From positions 1 to 64,000 of the forward strand of contig JAPSFM010000001.1 in NCBI GenBank assembly GCA_035063885.1: a DNA stretch of 64,000 nucleotides. Reading direction: 5' to 3'. A model generated the notes under the pieces. It made no database searches, had not been told where the DNA came from, and was given only the letters and a program-made list of their open reading frames with translations. The position numbers were made by a program, and so were the translations under genes. Positions 43,984 through 52,127 of the stretch are shown in pieces (the stretch's first letter is position 1; each line of letters begins with the position of its first letter). The DNA comes from CAADGY01 sp900696665 (GTDB lineage: Bacteria > Acidobacteriota > Terriglobia > Bryobacterales > Bryobacteraceae).

Positions 43984-45225
43984 TTAGCCGCTGTAGCGTT
44001 TGAAAATGATACAGCCGTTGGTGCCGCCGAATCCAAACGAATTCGAGAGCGCATATTCTACCTGAGCCCGGCGCGCCTCATTGGGAATGTAGTCCAGGTC
44101 GCATTCCGGGTCGGGGTATTCGTAGTTGATGGTTGGCGGTAACACCCCATCGCGCATGGCCAGAATCGTAATTCCCGCCTCCACCCCTCCCGCACCGCCG
44201 AGCAGGTGTCCCATCATCGACTTGGTGGAACTGACCGCTAATTTACGGGCGTGCTCTCCGAAGGCGCGCTTAATAGCAAGCGTTTCCAGTTTGTCCCCGA
44301 GGGGCGTGGACGTGCCATGCGCATTGATGTAGCCGATCTGCTCGGGCTGAAGCCCCGCGTCCTTCAGCGCGAGCCGCATGACACGGAACGCGCCGTCTCC
44401 GTCTTCCGACGGTGCGGTCATGTGAAAGGCGTCCGCCGTCATGCCGTAGCCGACGATCTCCGCCAGGATGTTCGCACCCCGTTTGCGCGCGAATTCGAGC
44501 TCCTCGAGGATCAGAATGCCTGCGCCTTCGCCTACTACGAATCCGTCCCGGTCACGATCCCAGGGCCGCGAAGCGCGGCCGGGCTCGCCGTTGCGTTGGG
44601 ATAGGGCGCGCATGGCGGCGAAACCGCCGATACCCATCTCGGTAATGGGAGCCTCGGCGCCTCCGCAGATCATGACATCCGCGTCGCCCCTCTGGATGAT
44701 TTTGAAAGAATCGCCCACGGCATGAGCGCTGGAAGTACAGGCGGTGGCCGTCGCGGAATTGGGCCCCTTGGCGCCCGTGCGAATCGAAACGTAGCCGGCT
44801 GCCAGATTGATGATAGTGGCGGGAATAAAAAACGGCGATATTCTGCCGGGTCCGCGTTCCAGCAAGATCTTATGCTCACGCTCAATGACTTCGAACCCGC
44901 CGATGCCGCTTCCGATGTAGACACCACTGCGCTCGGCGTTACTCTCGTCGATCTTGAGGCCCGAGGCAGACAAGGCGAATTCTGTCGCGGCGATCGCGAA
45001 CTGGATGAACCGCCCCATCTTCTTGATTTCTTTACGATCGATATACCGGGTCGGGTCGAAATCCTTTACTTCGCCTGCAATCTGGCAATTGTAGGCGGAC
45101 GGATCGAACGCGGAGATCCGGGTGATACCGGACTTGCCACTCCGGACCGCCTCCCACGTCTCCTCCGTTCCTAAGCCTAATGGAGTTAGGAGTCCGACAC
45201 CAGTAACTGCCACCCTGCGAGACAA
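43984..45225 (-). CDS. fabF: 3-oxoacyl-[acyl-carrier-protein] synthase II
   Basis: A 413-residue condensing enzyme for fatty-acid elongation. The Cys-His-His triad is visible in SATATACTSSAHAVG, INAHGTSTPLGD and KSMMGHLLGGAGG. The N-terminal VTGVGLLTPLGLGTEETW and C-terminal NSFGFGGTN are standard. It starts at TTG 45225 with CGGAGC eight bases upstream; no ATG fits better. It lies 49 bp after acpP, across a likely terminator, as in many acpP-fabF operons. Confidence 0.96.
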   Translation of the reverse strand: MSRRVAVTGVGLLTPLGLGTEETWEAVRSGKSGITRISAFDPSAYNCQIAGEVKDFDPTRYIDRKEIKKMGRFIQFAIAATEFALSASGLKIDESNAERSGVYIGSGIGGFEVIEREHKILLERGPGRISPFFIPATIINLAAGYVSIRTGAKGPNSATATACTSSAHAVGDSFKIIQRGDADVMICGGAEAPITEMGIGGFAAMRALSQRNGEPGRASRPWDRDRDGFVVGEGAGILILEELEFARKRGANILAEIVGYGMTADAFHMTAPSEDGDGAFRVMRLALKDAGLQPEQIGYINAHGTSTPLGDKLETLAIKRAFGEHARKLAVSSTKSMMGHLLGGAGGVEAGITILAMRDGVLPPTINYEYPDPECDLDYIPNEARRAQVEYALSNSFGFGGTNGCIIFKRYSG

Positions 45226-45258
45226 TAATTTGCTCCGTACGGGAAAAAACTTCTAGAG

Positions 45259-45292
45259 AAAAAAAGCGGGACGGCTATTTCTTGGCCGCTTT
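45259..45292 (-). terminator. Intrinsic terminator at the acpP end
   Basis: On the minus strand AAAGCGG (45292-45286) pairs with CCGCTTT (45269-45263) around a 16-base loop with an inner GGC/GCC, followed by a run of seven T. The 5' arm lies in the last acpP codons. It would let acpP be made in excess over fabF by partial readthrough. Confidence 0.5.
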
Positions 45293-45514
45293 CCCTTCGA
45301 TGTAGTCGATGGCGTCCTTCACGGTCGCAATCTTCTCGGCATCTTCGTCCGGGATGTCCAGATCAAACGCCTCTTCAAAAGCCATTACCAGTTCCACGAT
45401 GTCAAGCGAGTCAGCGCCGAGGTCGTCCACGAATGAGGCGGTACTGTCCACCTGTCCTTCATCCACGCCCAACTGCTCGACAATGATCTGCTTCACCTTC
45501 TGCTCAACCGACAT
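45275..45514 (-). CDS. acpP: Acyl carrier protein
   Basis: A 79-residue acidic helical carrier protein. The phosphopantetheine attachment Ser 36 lies in the exact DLGADSLDIVELVMAFEE motif. It carries acyl chains for FabF and other fatty-acid enzymes. GGAGG lies six bases before the ATG. The plus-strand face of the same 89-bp gap may carry TTGATT-N18-TATACG (45531-45560) for the divergent secreted-protein gene. Confidence 0.98.
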   Translation of the reverse strand: MSVEQKVKQIIVEQLGVDEGQVDSTASFVDDLGADSLDIVELVMAFEEAFDLDIPDEDAEKIATVKDAIDYIEGKAAKK

Positions 45515-45603
45515 GAATCCTCCAAATTGATTGATTCTAGCCGTGACGATCCACTATACGCAACTCACACAAGGATAAAATATTAAAAGCGTTTCAGGCA
45601 CGT

Positions 45604-46491
45604 ATGGTCCTCTTACCGGCATGGCTGGTTGCCGCCATCTTCGCGTTCTATTTCGGGGCCGGTGGGGCTGCCGCCGCACCCGAAACTCCCGGCGCTGCCG
45701 TTCAGGCAGCTCTCCACCGGCTGTCGGAGGAAGCCGAGATCTTCATGAAGAACGCTCCCAGCCTGGTTGCCCGCGAGACGTTGAGGCAACGTGCGGTAAA
45801 GACGTGGTTTCCTTCAAGCAGATCCCGCCCGCGGCCTCCGGCCTATCAGCAGCGGATTGTCGTGTCGGAATACGGCTACGCCTCGCTCGCCGAATCCCCG
45901 GGTGTGTTGCACGAACTCCGCAAGGTTATTTCGGTGGACGGCAGACGTATACTCCGTGCCCGGGAGGCCCGGACAGCCCTGACCATGGGCGTCATCACTG
46001 CCGACGACCGCCTGAAACAAAAACTGCTGCGCGAATTGGAGAGTTATGGGCTGAGCGGCGCCGTGACGGACTTCGGTCCCATGATTTCGCTCTTTTCGCG
46101 CGCCGCCCTCCCGAACTACAGTTTTCGGCTGGTGCGCCGTGAGCCCATCGGGGCGGAACGGGCTATTGTCCTCAGTTACCGGCAAAAGGATGGCGGCGGC
46201 CTCACGATTTTTGAGAATCGCGAGGCGTTGAAACTTATTCTGCAAGGCGAAATCTGGCTTCGCGAGCCCGACTTCGTTCCCCTGAAAATCACGACGTTGA
46301 ACGAAAGAAAGCACGGCGGCGAGAAACTGCGTGACGAGGGCGCGGTCGAGTACACAAGAACCAGTTATGGCGTACTGGTGCCCGCTTCCGTCGTTCACCG
46401 CCAGTTTCGAGGATCCACGCTTGTCGCCGAGAACCTGTTTCTTTATTCCCAATTCGGGCGTCTTTCTGCGGGACCCCCTTTCGAAAAATGA
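45604..46491 (+). CDS. Secreted protein of unknown function
   Basis: A 295-residue protein with an N-terminal hydrophobic signal (LPAWLVAAIFAFYFGAGGAA) and an Ala-rich cleavage region. The body is mixed helix and strand (YQQRIVVSEYGYASLAESPG, IFENREALKLILQGEIWLRE), and it resembles other acidobacterial exported proteins of no known function. No catalytic motif or lipobox is seen. The esterase start overlaps its stop by ATGA, so the two are coupled. Confidence 0.65.
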   Translation: MVLLPAWLVAAIFAFYFGAGGAAAAPETPGAAVQAALHRLSEEAEIFMKNAPSLVARETLRQRAVKTWFPSSRSRPRPPAYQQRIVVSEYGYASLAESPGVLHELRKVISVDGRRILRAREARTALTMGVITADDRLKQKLLRELESYGLSGAVTDFGPMISLFSRAALPNYSFRLVRREPIGAERAIVLSYRQKDGGGLTIFENREALKLILQGEIWLREPDFVPLKITTLNERKHGGEKLRDEGAVEYTRTSYGVLVPASVVHRQFRGSTLVAENLFLYSQFGRLSAGPPFEK

Positions 46492-47114
46492 TCCTATACC
46501 TTCACGGTTTTGCTTCCGGCCCTGCTTCGCGTAAGGCACGATATTTCCAGGAACGGCTTGCCGCGCGCGGCATCGACCTGCTGGTTCCGGCGATGGATGA
46601 AGGCGACTTTCGCGGGCTGACCGTCACCGGCCAGCTTCAGCTTTTGGAACGGCTCACGGGCGGAAGGCCGGTGACGCTGATCGGCTCGAGCATGGGAGGC
46701 TACATTGCCGCCCTCTACGCCTCACGGCATCCGGAAACGGAAAAGCTGGTGCTGCTGGCGCCTGCTTTTGGGTTCACCCATCGATGGTCTGAATCGCTGG
46801 GCGAGGCCGCCGTCCGGCAATGGCAGACCTCGGGTGCGTTGCTGGTGCACCACTATGCCGCAGGCGAGATGCGGGAGGTTGGTTATCAGCTCATCGAGGA
46901 CGGACAGCGTTACGAGGACTATCCGGATTTCCGACAGCCCGCACTGATTTTGCACGGCTCCCGGGATGATGTTGTGCCGCTGGCCTATTCCGAGCAGTTT
47001 ACAGCCACGCATCCGAACGCGGGGTTGAAGGTCCTGGACTCAAACCACGAGCTCACGAATGTGCTCGAAGAGGCCTGGAAGGAAGCAGAGCGATTCTTAT
47101 TCGCGTGCCGCTGA
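46488..47114 (+). CDS. YqiA-like alpha/beta-hydrolase esterase
   Basis: A 208-residue alpha/beta hydrolase resembling the YqiA (UPF0227) esterases. The opening MILYLHGFASGPASRKA is diagnostic, the nucleophile elbow is LIGSSMGGYIAAL, and a catalytic Asp lies in LHGSRDDVVPL with His in LDSNHELTN. The natural ester is unknown. It overlaps the secreted-protein gene by 4 bp and converges on queE after 7 bp. Confidence 0.85.
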   Translation: MILYLHGFASGPASRKARYFQERLAARGIDLLVPAMDEGDFRGLTVTGQLQLLERLTGGRPVTLIGSSMGGYIAALYASRHPETEKLVLLAPAFGFTHRWSESLGEAAVRQWQTSGALLVHHYAAGEMREVGYQLIEDGQRYEDYPDFRQPALILHGSRDDVVPLAYSEQFTATHPNAGLKVLDSNHELTNVLEEAWKEAERFLFACR

Positions 47115-47121
47115 GCTGCGA

Positions 47122-47805
47122 CTACACACCCCGGCGATTCCCGTAGAGGTCGATGTGGAGCCGCGGTGTGAAGCGGTACTTCTCTTCACGGCAGATATCC
47201 GCCAGCCACAGGCTACGCTCATGCAGGGTCTCGGAGTCTGTCCCTTCGGCCATCAGCACGACGCGCCGGCGGTCGGCATTCAGGTCATCCACCAGGGATC
47301 TGATTTCCGCAATGTCGCCCGGTTCTTCGACCACGAACTTAAGCTGGTATGGATAAGCGCTGATGAGTTTCTTGAGTACCTCTGGCTGGATGCGGAGCCG
47401 CTCGTGCTGTGCCGCCCAACGCCCGCCCTCTATCGTCGTAGGCGTGGAATTCGACAATTTCGGGCTGATGCTCATGAGGTCGCAATCAACGGGCTCAAAC
47501 ACCGTGCCTGCCGTCTCGATCGTGATGTGGAATCCCAGGGTTTTCAGCTGTTGTGTAAACCGGACCATATCTTTGACGATCATCGGCTCTCCGCCGGTAA
47601 TCACAACGTAGTCGGCCCAATACCGGCGCACTTCCGCAAGGATGGAGCCCAGGTACAGATCCTCGCCCTCCGGCTTCCAGGAAGCGTACGGCGTGTCGCA
47701 CCAGTGGCAGCGAAGATTACATCCGCTGGTCCGGACAAACACGGAAGGTGTTCCCAACAGCATGCCCTCGCCTTGGATGGAATAAAAGATCTCTGAGATC
47801 TTCAT
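47122..47805 (-). CDS. queE: 7-carboxy-7-deazaguanine synthase
   Basis: A 227-residue radical SAM enzyme that converts 6-carboxytetrahydropterin to CDG, on the way to queuosine and other 7-deazaguanines. The start MKISEIFYSIQGEGMLLGTP is canonical, and CX3CX2C is in GCNLRCHWCDTPY (Cys 29, 33, 36). VVITGGEPMI and the C-terminal region fit. The frame is open to 47886, but 47805 is chosen because it shares ATGA with the queC stop. Confidence 0.95.
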   Translation of the reverse strand: MKISEIFYSIQGEGMLLGTPSVFVRTSGCNLRCHWCDTPYASWKPEGEDLYLGSILAEVRRYWADYVVITGGEPMIVKDMVRFTQQLKTLGFHITIETAGTVFEPVDCDLMSISPKLSNSTPTTIEGGRWAAQHERLRIQPEVLKKLISAYPYQLKFVVEEPGDIAEIRSLVDDLNADRRRVVLMAEGTDSETLHERSLWLADICREEKYRFTPRLHIDLYGNRRGV

Positions 47806-48497
47806 TTGTGGTACTCGAGCGGGTCCGCGATTTTGGCCTCTGCGAAGCCCTTGTGCCGCAGAAGGCACGAATCGCAGGCTCCGCACGGCCTTCCGTCTCT
47901 ATCGGGATCATAGCAGCTATGTGTCAGCGAGAGATCTACTCCGAGGCTGATGGCCAGGCGGATGATTTCAGCCTTGGAAAGATCCTTCAACGGAGCGTGA
48001 ATCCGGATTTTTCCGCTGCCTTCCACTCCCGCTTTGGTTCCGAGGTTCGCCACGCGCTCGAAGGCCTCGAGGAACTCCGGCCGGCAATCGGGATATCCGG
48101 AGTAGTCGATGGCATTCACCCCGATGAAGATATCCGTTGACCCGAGCACCTCCGCCCACGCCAGCGCCAGCGATAAGAAGATGGTATTGCGGGCGGGCAC
48201 GTAAGTGATGGGAATGCCGCCGGAGATTTCCGCTGCCGTGCGGGCCTTCGGCACCGCTATATCGCCGGTCAGCGCCGAGCCGCCAAATAGCCCCAAACCA
48301 ACGGGGACGATCAGATGCTCGCGGGCGCCCAGACTCGCGGCTACTCGCCGCGCTGCATCCAGTTCCACCCGATGACGCTGGCCGTAGTCGAAGGAGAGAG
48401 CGTAGGTTTCGAAACGATCGGTGCACGCTACGGCGAGGCAGGTGGAAGAATCCAGCCCGCCGCTCAGCAGACATACGGCCTTCGGCGCCTGATCCAA
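47802..48497 (-). CDS. queC: 7-cyano-7-deazaguanine (preQ0) synthase
   Basis: A 231-residue ATP-dependent enzyme converting CDG to preQ0. The PP-loop is CLLSGGLDSSTCLAVA, VPARNTIFLSLALAWAE is present, and the C-terminal zinc site is CYDPDRDGRPCGACDSC. It starts at TTG 48497 with AAAGGG about eight bases before, inside the end of the MFS gene. It overlaps queE by 4 bp. QueD, QueF and Tgt are not in the window, so the end product (queuosine or a DNA deazaguanine) is open. Confidence 0.95.
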   Translation of the reverse strand: MDQAPKAVCLLSGGLDSSTCLAVACTDRFETYALSFDYGQRHRVELDAARRVAASLGAREHLIVPVGLGLFGGSALTGDIAVPKARTAAEISGGIPITYVPARNTIFLSLALAWAEVLGSTDIFIGVNAIDYSGYPDCRPEFLEAFERVANLGTKAGVEGSGKIRIHAPLKDLSKAEIIRLAISLGVDLSLTHSCYDPDRDGRPCGACDSCLLRHKGFAEAKIADPLEYHK

Positions 48498-48498
48498 C

Positions 48499-49701
48499 TT
48501 ACATCCCTTTCGGCAGCTTCAGCGTCAGGAAGAAGCCGATCAGAGGAAACATGATCAAGCTCATCAAGGCGGCGTGCATCCCGAAATGGTCGGATGCCAG
48601 ACCCGTAAGCGGGATGAAGATCATTCCCGCCACTCCCCAGGCGAAGCCCATCATCAGCGCCGACACGGTGCCGGTCTGCGTCGGAGCAAGTTGCTGCGCC
48701 AGCACGACATTCACCGGAATGGTAAATAGAAGTGTGAGACCGCCCATGGCAAGGCCGGCGATGGAAATCCATCCATGCGTAAGAAAAAAGATCGCCAGAA
48801 AAGGGACACACGAGATCATTGAAATCAAGATCACCTTGCGCCCGCCCAAACGATCTGAAAGATGTCCGCCCAGAAAACCTCCGATGGCGCCCGCCGTGAG
48901 ATACAGCGAAAGGGCATAACTTGCGCCCGCAATCGAAAACCCACGCTCGCGGTGCAGGTACAAGGGCAATAGTTGTGCGAAGGTGATCTGCACAATGGAG
49001 CGGATGAAGACCAGAAAATAGAGGATGATTAGCGGCTTCCACACCGCTTTGAATGGTGCGAGATCGAAGCCGCTTTGCCGGCTGGCCGCTGCGTGTTTCA
49101 GCGGGGGCAGCATCGAAACCAGCAGAATCGTCATCAGTATGCCCGGTATTGCCGCCCAGTAGCTGTTCGCCAGTCCCAAGGTGATGGCCAGCCAGGAAAA
49201 ATAAGTCGGTCCTAAGGCCATCCCGAGCGTTCCAGCACTGATAAAGACCGCCATCGACCGTCCTCTGCCGGAGGCCACGCCGGTGGTAGCAAGCGCTGAC
49301 GCCTGAGGATGAAAGGAAGCAATTCCGGCGCCGCCAATAATGATCATCAGCAACACCCATCCAAAGCCTGGCGCTAAGCCGAGCGCCGAAATGCCTATGC
49401 CGGCCACAGCCGGGGCCAGTGCCGCGAAGAGGCGGGTGTGAAAGCGGTCCGACAGGAATCCGTAAACCGGCTGCATTACTGAGGAGGTGAAAACCATCGC
49501 TCCGCCGAGGAGCCCCGCTTGCGTCAACGACAGGTTGAGTTTGTCCACCAGGAAAGGCTGCAACGCACCCAGCGCACTCGAGTACAAGTCGATGAAAAAA
49601 TGTCCGAAAGAGAGCAGCACCAGCACAGTCATACCGGCCCGGGCGGCCGGACCAGCTTTACGGCTTGCGGCAATCTCCAGAGCGGTTGAATCAGAAGCCA
49701 T
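48499..49701 (-). CDS. MFS exporter (fosmidomycin-resistance-like)
   Basis: A 400-residue transporter with twelve hydrophobic spans. The first span region VLVLLSFGHFFIDLYSSALG and PVYGFLSDRFHTRLFAALAP recall the FSR/Fsr fosmidomycin-resistance branch of the major facilitator superfamily. The ATG at 49701 is chosen since the preceding 193 codons of the open frame are not membrane-like. It precedes queC by one base, but a functional link is not evident. It probably exports a small organic compound by proton antiport. Confidence 0.85.
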   Translation of the reverse strand: MASDSTALEIAASRKAGPAARAGMTVLVLLSFGHFFIDLYSSALGALQPFLVDKLNLSLTQAGLLGGAMVFTSSVMQPVYGFLSDRFHTRLFAALAPAVAGIGISALGLAPGFGWVLLMIIIGGAGIASFHPQASALATTGVASGRGRSMAVFISAGTLGMALGPTYFSWLAITLGLANSYWAAIPGILMTILLVSMLPPLKHAAASRQSGFDLAPFKAVWKPLIILYFLVFIRSIVQITFAQLLPLYLHRERGFSIAGASYALSLYLTAGAIGGFLGGHLSDRLGGRKVILISMISCVPFLAIFFLTHGWISIAGLAMGGLTLLFTIPVNVVLAQQLAPTQTGTVSALMMGFAWGVAGMIFIPLTGLASDHFGMHAALMSLIMFPLIGFFLTLKLPKGM

Positions 49702-49767
49702 CGGAAGGAAGCAGCTTCTCGCATTATACCGGTACTGGATACCGCATCCTCGCCGCGTGCGGGGCAG

Positions 49768-50898
49768 GTGGAGTGTAGAGTAAGAAATGACGTTACTTTG
49801 AAATTCTGTTTCCTCACCTCGACGCCACAGAATGTCACTGCCGGCAGCGGCACGTTCCGCGGGATTCACGTGCTCGCCTCCGCGTTGCGCGGGTTGGGTC
49901 ATAGTGTGGAGGTAGTCACTCCGGAGAAGCACTGCAGAATCTTCACGCTCGAAAGGCTCCGGTTCAACGAAAGTCTCCGGCGCCAGGACTTGTCGCGATT
50001 CGACCTGGTGGTAGGCTTCGATCTCGACGGGTACCGCATAGCCGGACGCGGCCGCACCCCTCACGTTGCGGCCATCAAGGGCGTAATCGCGGACGAGTTG
50101 CGCTTTGAGCGCGGCATCACGCGGACGATGCTGTCGATCCAGGCGGCTTGCGAACGACTCCATGTTCAACGAGCCGCCGGAGTGATAACGACGAGCGAAT
50201 ATGCCGCCGAGCAGCTTAAGCGGCTGTACCGGTTCCCACAGCCGGTTCATGTCGTTCCGGAAATGCTGGACCTTGCCCAATGGCGTGAGTTGCTCGACAG
50301 CAGCGAAGTTGCACCGGACCCCAACATGTTCTCTGTTCTCACAGTTTGCCGGTTCTATCCGCGTAAGCGGCTGGACCTCTTACTTCGCGCCGCAGCCCTG
50401 TTGCGGGAGCGAATCGGGAACTTGCGGTTCCGAATTGTGGGCGGAGGGCCGGAGTCGAAACGGCTGCGGGAGTTGTCGAGTGCCCTCCGCCTGGAAGGTA
50501 TGGTCGAGTGGCTCGGCGACGTGACGCAGGCGCGGCTGGCAGCCGAGTATACAAGCTGCGATGTTTTTTGCCTTCCGAGCCTACAGGAAGGCTTCGGTAT
50601 TGTTCTGCTCGAAGCCATGGCCGCGGGCAAGCCTGTTGTTGCGGCGCGCGCCGCGGCGATTCCGGAAGTCGTGCCGGAACCGTGCCTGGTGGAGCCGGGC
50701 GACGCACAGGCGCTGGCATCCGCTATCGAGCAACTCTACCGCAGTCCCGATAGGCGGTGCGCTCTGGCGGAGCGGGGATCGGCACGGGTTCAGTGTTTTG
50801 ACGCGCCGAAGGTAGCCGTGCAGTTCGTGGATGCGGTGAACTCCATCGTGCACTCCACGCGGCAGCCGGTCTTTACGAACGCGGGTACATCGCTGTAA
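49768..50898 (+). CDS. GT4-family glycosyltransferase
   Basis: A retaining GT-B glycosyltransferase of about 370 residues. The N-terminal part FCFLTSTPQNVTAGSGTFRG is the typical Gly-rich acceptor-domain loop, FSVLTVCRFYPRKRLDLLLR opens the nucleotide-sugar domain, and LPSLQEGFGIVLLEAMAAGKP carries the E-x7-E motif. GTG at 49768 and TTG at 49798 are both possible starts. The Wzm-like permease downstream suggests a role in a surface polysaccharide, but the sugar and acceptor are unknown. Confidence 0.85.
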   Translation: MECRVRNDVTLKFCFLTSTPQNVTAGSGTFRGIHVLASALRGLGHSVEVVTPEKHCRIFTLERLRFNESLRRQDLSRFDLVVGFDLDGYRIAGRGRTPHVAAIKGVIADELRFERGITRTMLSIQAACERLHVQRAAGVITTSEYAAEQLKRLYRFPQPVHVVPEMLDLAQWRELLDSSEVAPDPNMFSVLTVCRFYPRKRLDLLLRAAALLRERIGNLRFRIVGGGPESKRLRELSSALRLEGMVEWLGDVTQARLAAEYTSCDVFCLPSLQEGFGIVLLEAMAAGKPVVAARAAAIPEVVPEPCLVEPGDAQALASAIEQLYRSPDRRCALAERGSARVQCFDAPKVAVQFVDAVNSIVHSTRQPVFTNAGTSL

Positions 50899-50921
50899 GT
50901 TGGGATAACAAGCGGCCGCAT

Positions 50922-51263
50922 ATGCCAATTCGACCGGAGTATCGGAAGTATTACGATGCCCGCTGGCGGCGCTTGCGTCTTATGCTGCTCGAAGCCGCCG
51001 GCAACGTCTGCCAGAACTGCGGCTCCCCGCACCGGCTGCTGAATGTAGCGCATCTTTCGCACGATCCCGCCGACCGGACCTCGCTCGTGGTTCTTTGTCC
51101 GCGATGCCATTCGCGGCATGACACACCTCAGCGGGTGGCTGTTACGCGCCGGACCCGCGCGCGCAAGCGCGGGCAGCTTTGGCTGTCGCAGGAACTTGAA
51201 ATCGCTCCACTTCCGGTAAGGATGTGGCCGGCTAAGTTGAGGCAGTTGCGCCTGTTCGGATGA
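50922..51263 (+). CDS. HNH-endonuclease-like protein
   Basis: A 113-residue protein with a zinc-stabilised HNH-type core. CQNCGSPHRLLNVAHLSHD is followed by LVVLCPRCHSRHDTP, giving two CX2C pairs and the central AHLSHD (H-N-H like) and CHSRHD. The rest is basic (RVAVTRRTRARKRG), suited to nucleic-acid binding. Members cut or nick DNA, but stand-alone copies have many roles. It overlaps the permease gene by ATGA, which is odd for a nuclease and an exporter. Confidence 0.75.
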   Translation: MPIRPEYRKYYDARWRRLRLMLLEAAGNVCQNCGSPHRLLNVAHLSHDPADRTSLVVLCPRCHSRHDTPQRVAVTRRTRARKRGQLWLSQELEIAPLPVRMWPAKLRQLRLFG

Positions 51264-52114
51264 GATCCGGTGTCGCCGGTGCTCTGTGCTACAGTGACTT
51301 TTTGAGCACGGCAATTCCGGGAAAGCATTTCCTATCCAACCTGATAGAGCGGCGGACACTTCTTTTTCAGCTTGTGCGCCGTGATTTCAAACAGCGGTTT
51401 GTCGGTTCCGCGGCGGGGTGGCTGTGGGGCCTTATTCACCCTTTGGTGCTGCTGTTGAGTTGGACCTTTGTCTTCAAAATCTGTCTTCGGGTTCCGATTC
51501 CCCCTGGAGAAAGCACCGACAACTATACAATGTTTCTGTTCTGTGGCTTTCTGCCGTGGATGCTGTTTCAGGAGACCGTACAGCGCTCATCCACCTCGCT
51601 GCTCGAACATTCCAACCTGATCACCAAGACGGTATTTCCGGCCGAGATTGTTCCTGTTTCCATTTTTCTCTCGTCGCTTCTCAGTCATCTGATGGCTCTC
51701 GGACTTGTGATTGCGGCAGCGATTGTGTGGTTGGGCTACGTCAGCCCGATGTTCGTATTTCTGCCCGTGTACATGGCATTGATCGGGCTGTTTGCCGTCG
51801 GTGTGGGCTGGATTGTTTCCAGCCTACAGGTATATATTCGAGACACGGCGCAGATAGTGGTGGTCGTGTTGACTCTTTGGTTCTGGATGACGCCGATTTT
51901 TATCACCATCGACCAGGTTCCGCCACAGTTCCAGTTTCTGATGCGTGTAAATCCATTGGCGTACATGGTCCGGGCCTACCGGGACCGGCTGCTTTCCTAC
52001 CGCTTTCCGTCCATCGATGAGTTGACTGTCATGGGCGTCTACGCGGTGGCGGCATTCGTTATCGGCGGTCTATTCTTCCGGCATTTGAAGCGAGGTTTTG
52101 CTGACGTCCTGTAG
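51260..52114 (+). CDS. ABC-2 type polysaccharide export permease (Wzm-like)
   Basis: A 284-residue six-span membrane protein of the Wzm/TagG type. The amphipathic N-terminal helix (LLFQLVRRDFKQRFVGSAAG), WLWGLIHPLVLLLSWTFVF and the extracytoplasmic loop with NPLAYMVRAYRDRLLSYR are typical of O-antigen or teichoic-acid export permeases. It needs a Wzt-type ATPase, which is not in the window. The ATG overlaps the HNH gene stop by ATGA. Confidence 0.87.
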   Translation: MRSGVAGALCYSDFLSTAIPGKHFLSNLIERRTLLFQLVRRDFKQRFVGSAAGWLWGLIHPLVLLLSWTFVFKICLRVPIPPGESTDNYTMFLFCGFLPWMLFQETVQRSSTSLLEHSNLITKTVFPAEIVPVSIFLSSLLSHLMALGLVIAAAIVWLGYVSPMFVFLPVYMALIGLFAVGVGWIVSSLQVYIRDTAQIVVVVLTLWFWMTPIFITIDQVPPQFQFLMRVNPLAYMVRAYRDRLLSYRFPSIDELTVMGVYAVAAFVIGGLFFRHLKRGFADVL

Positions 52115-52127
52115 GAGTGATGAGTTT

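Noticed and set aside
47059..47796. 245-codon plus-strand frame
   Set aside because: Antisense to queE, which has the radical SAM cysteine motif and the better case.
49701..50280. 193-residue N-terminal extension of the MFS transporter
   Set aside because: The extension is basic, lacks membrane spans and overlaps the divergent glycosyltransferase gene; the ATG at 49701 fits the family.
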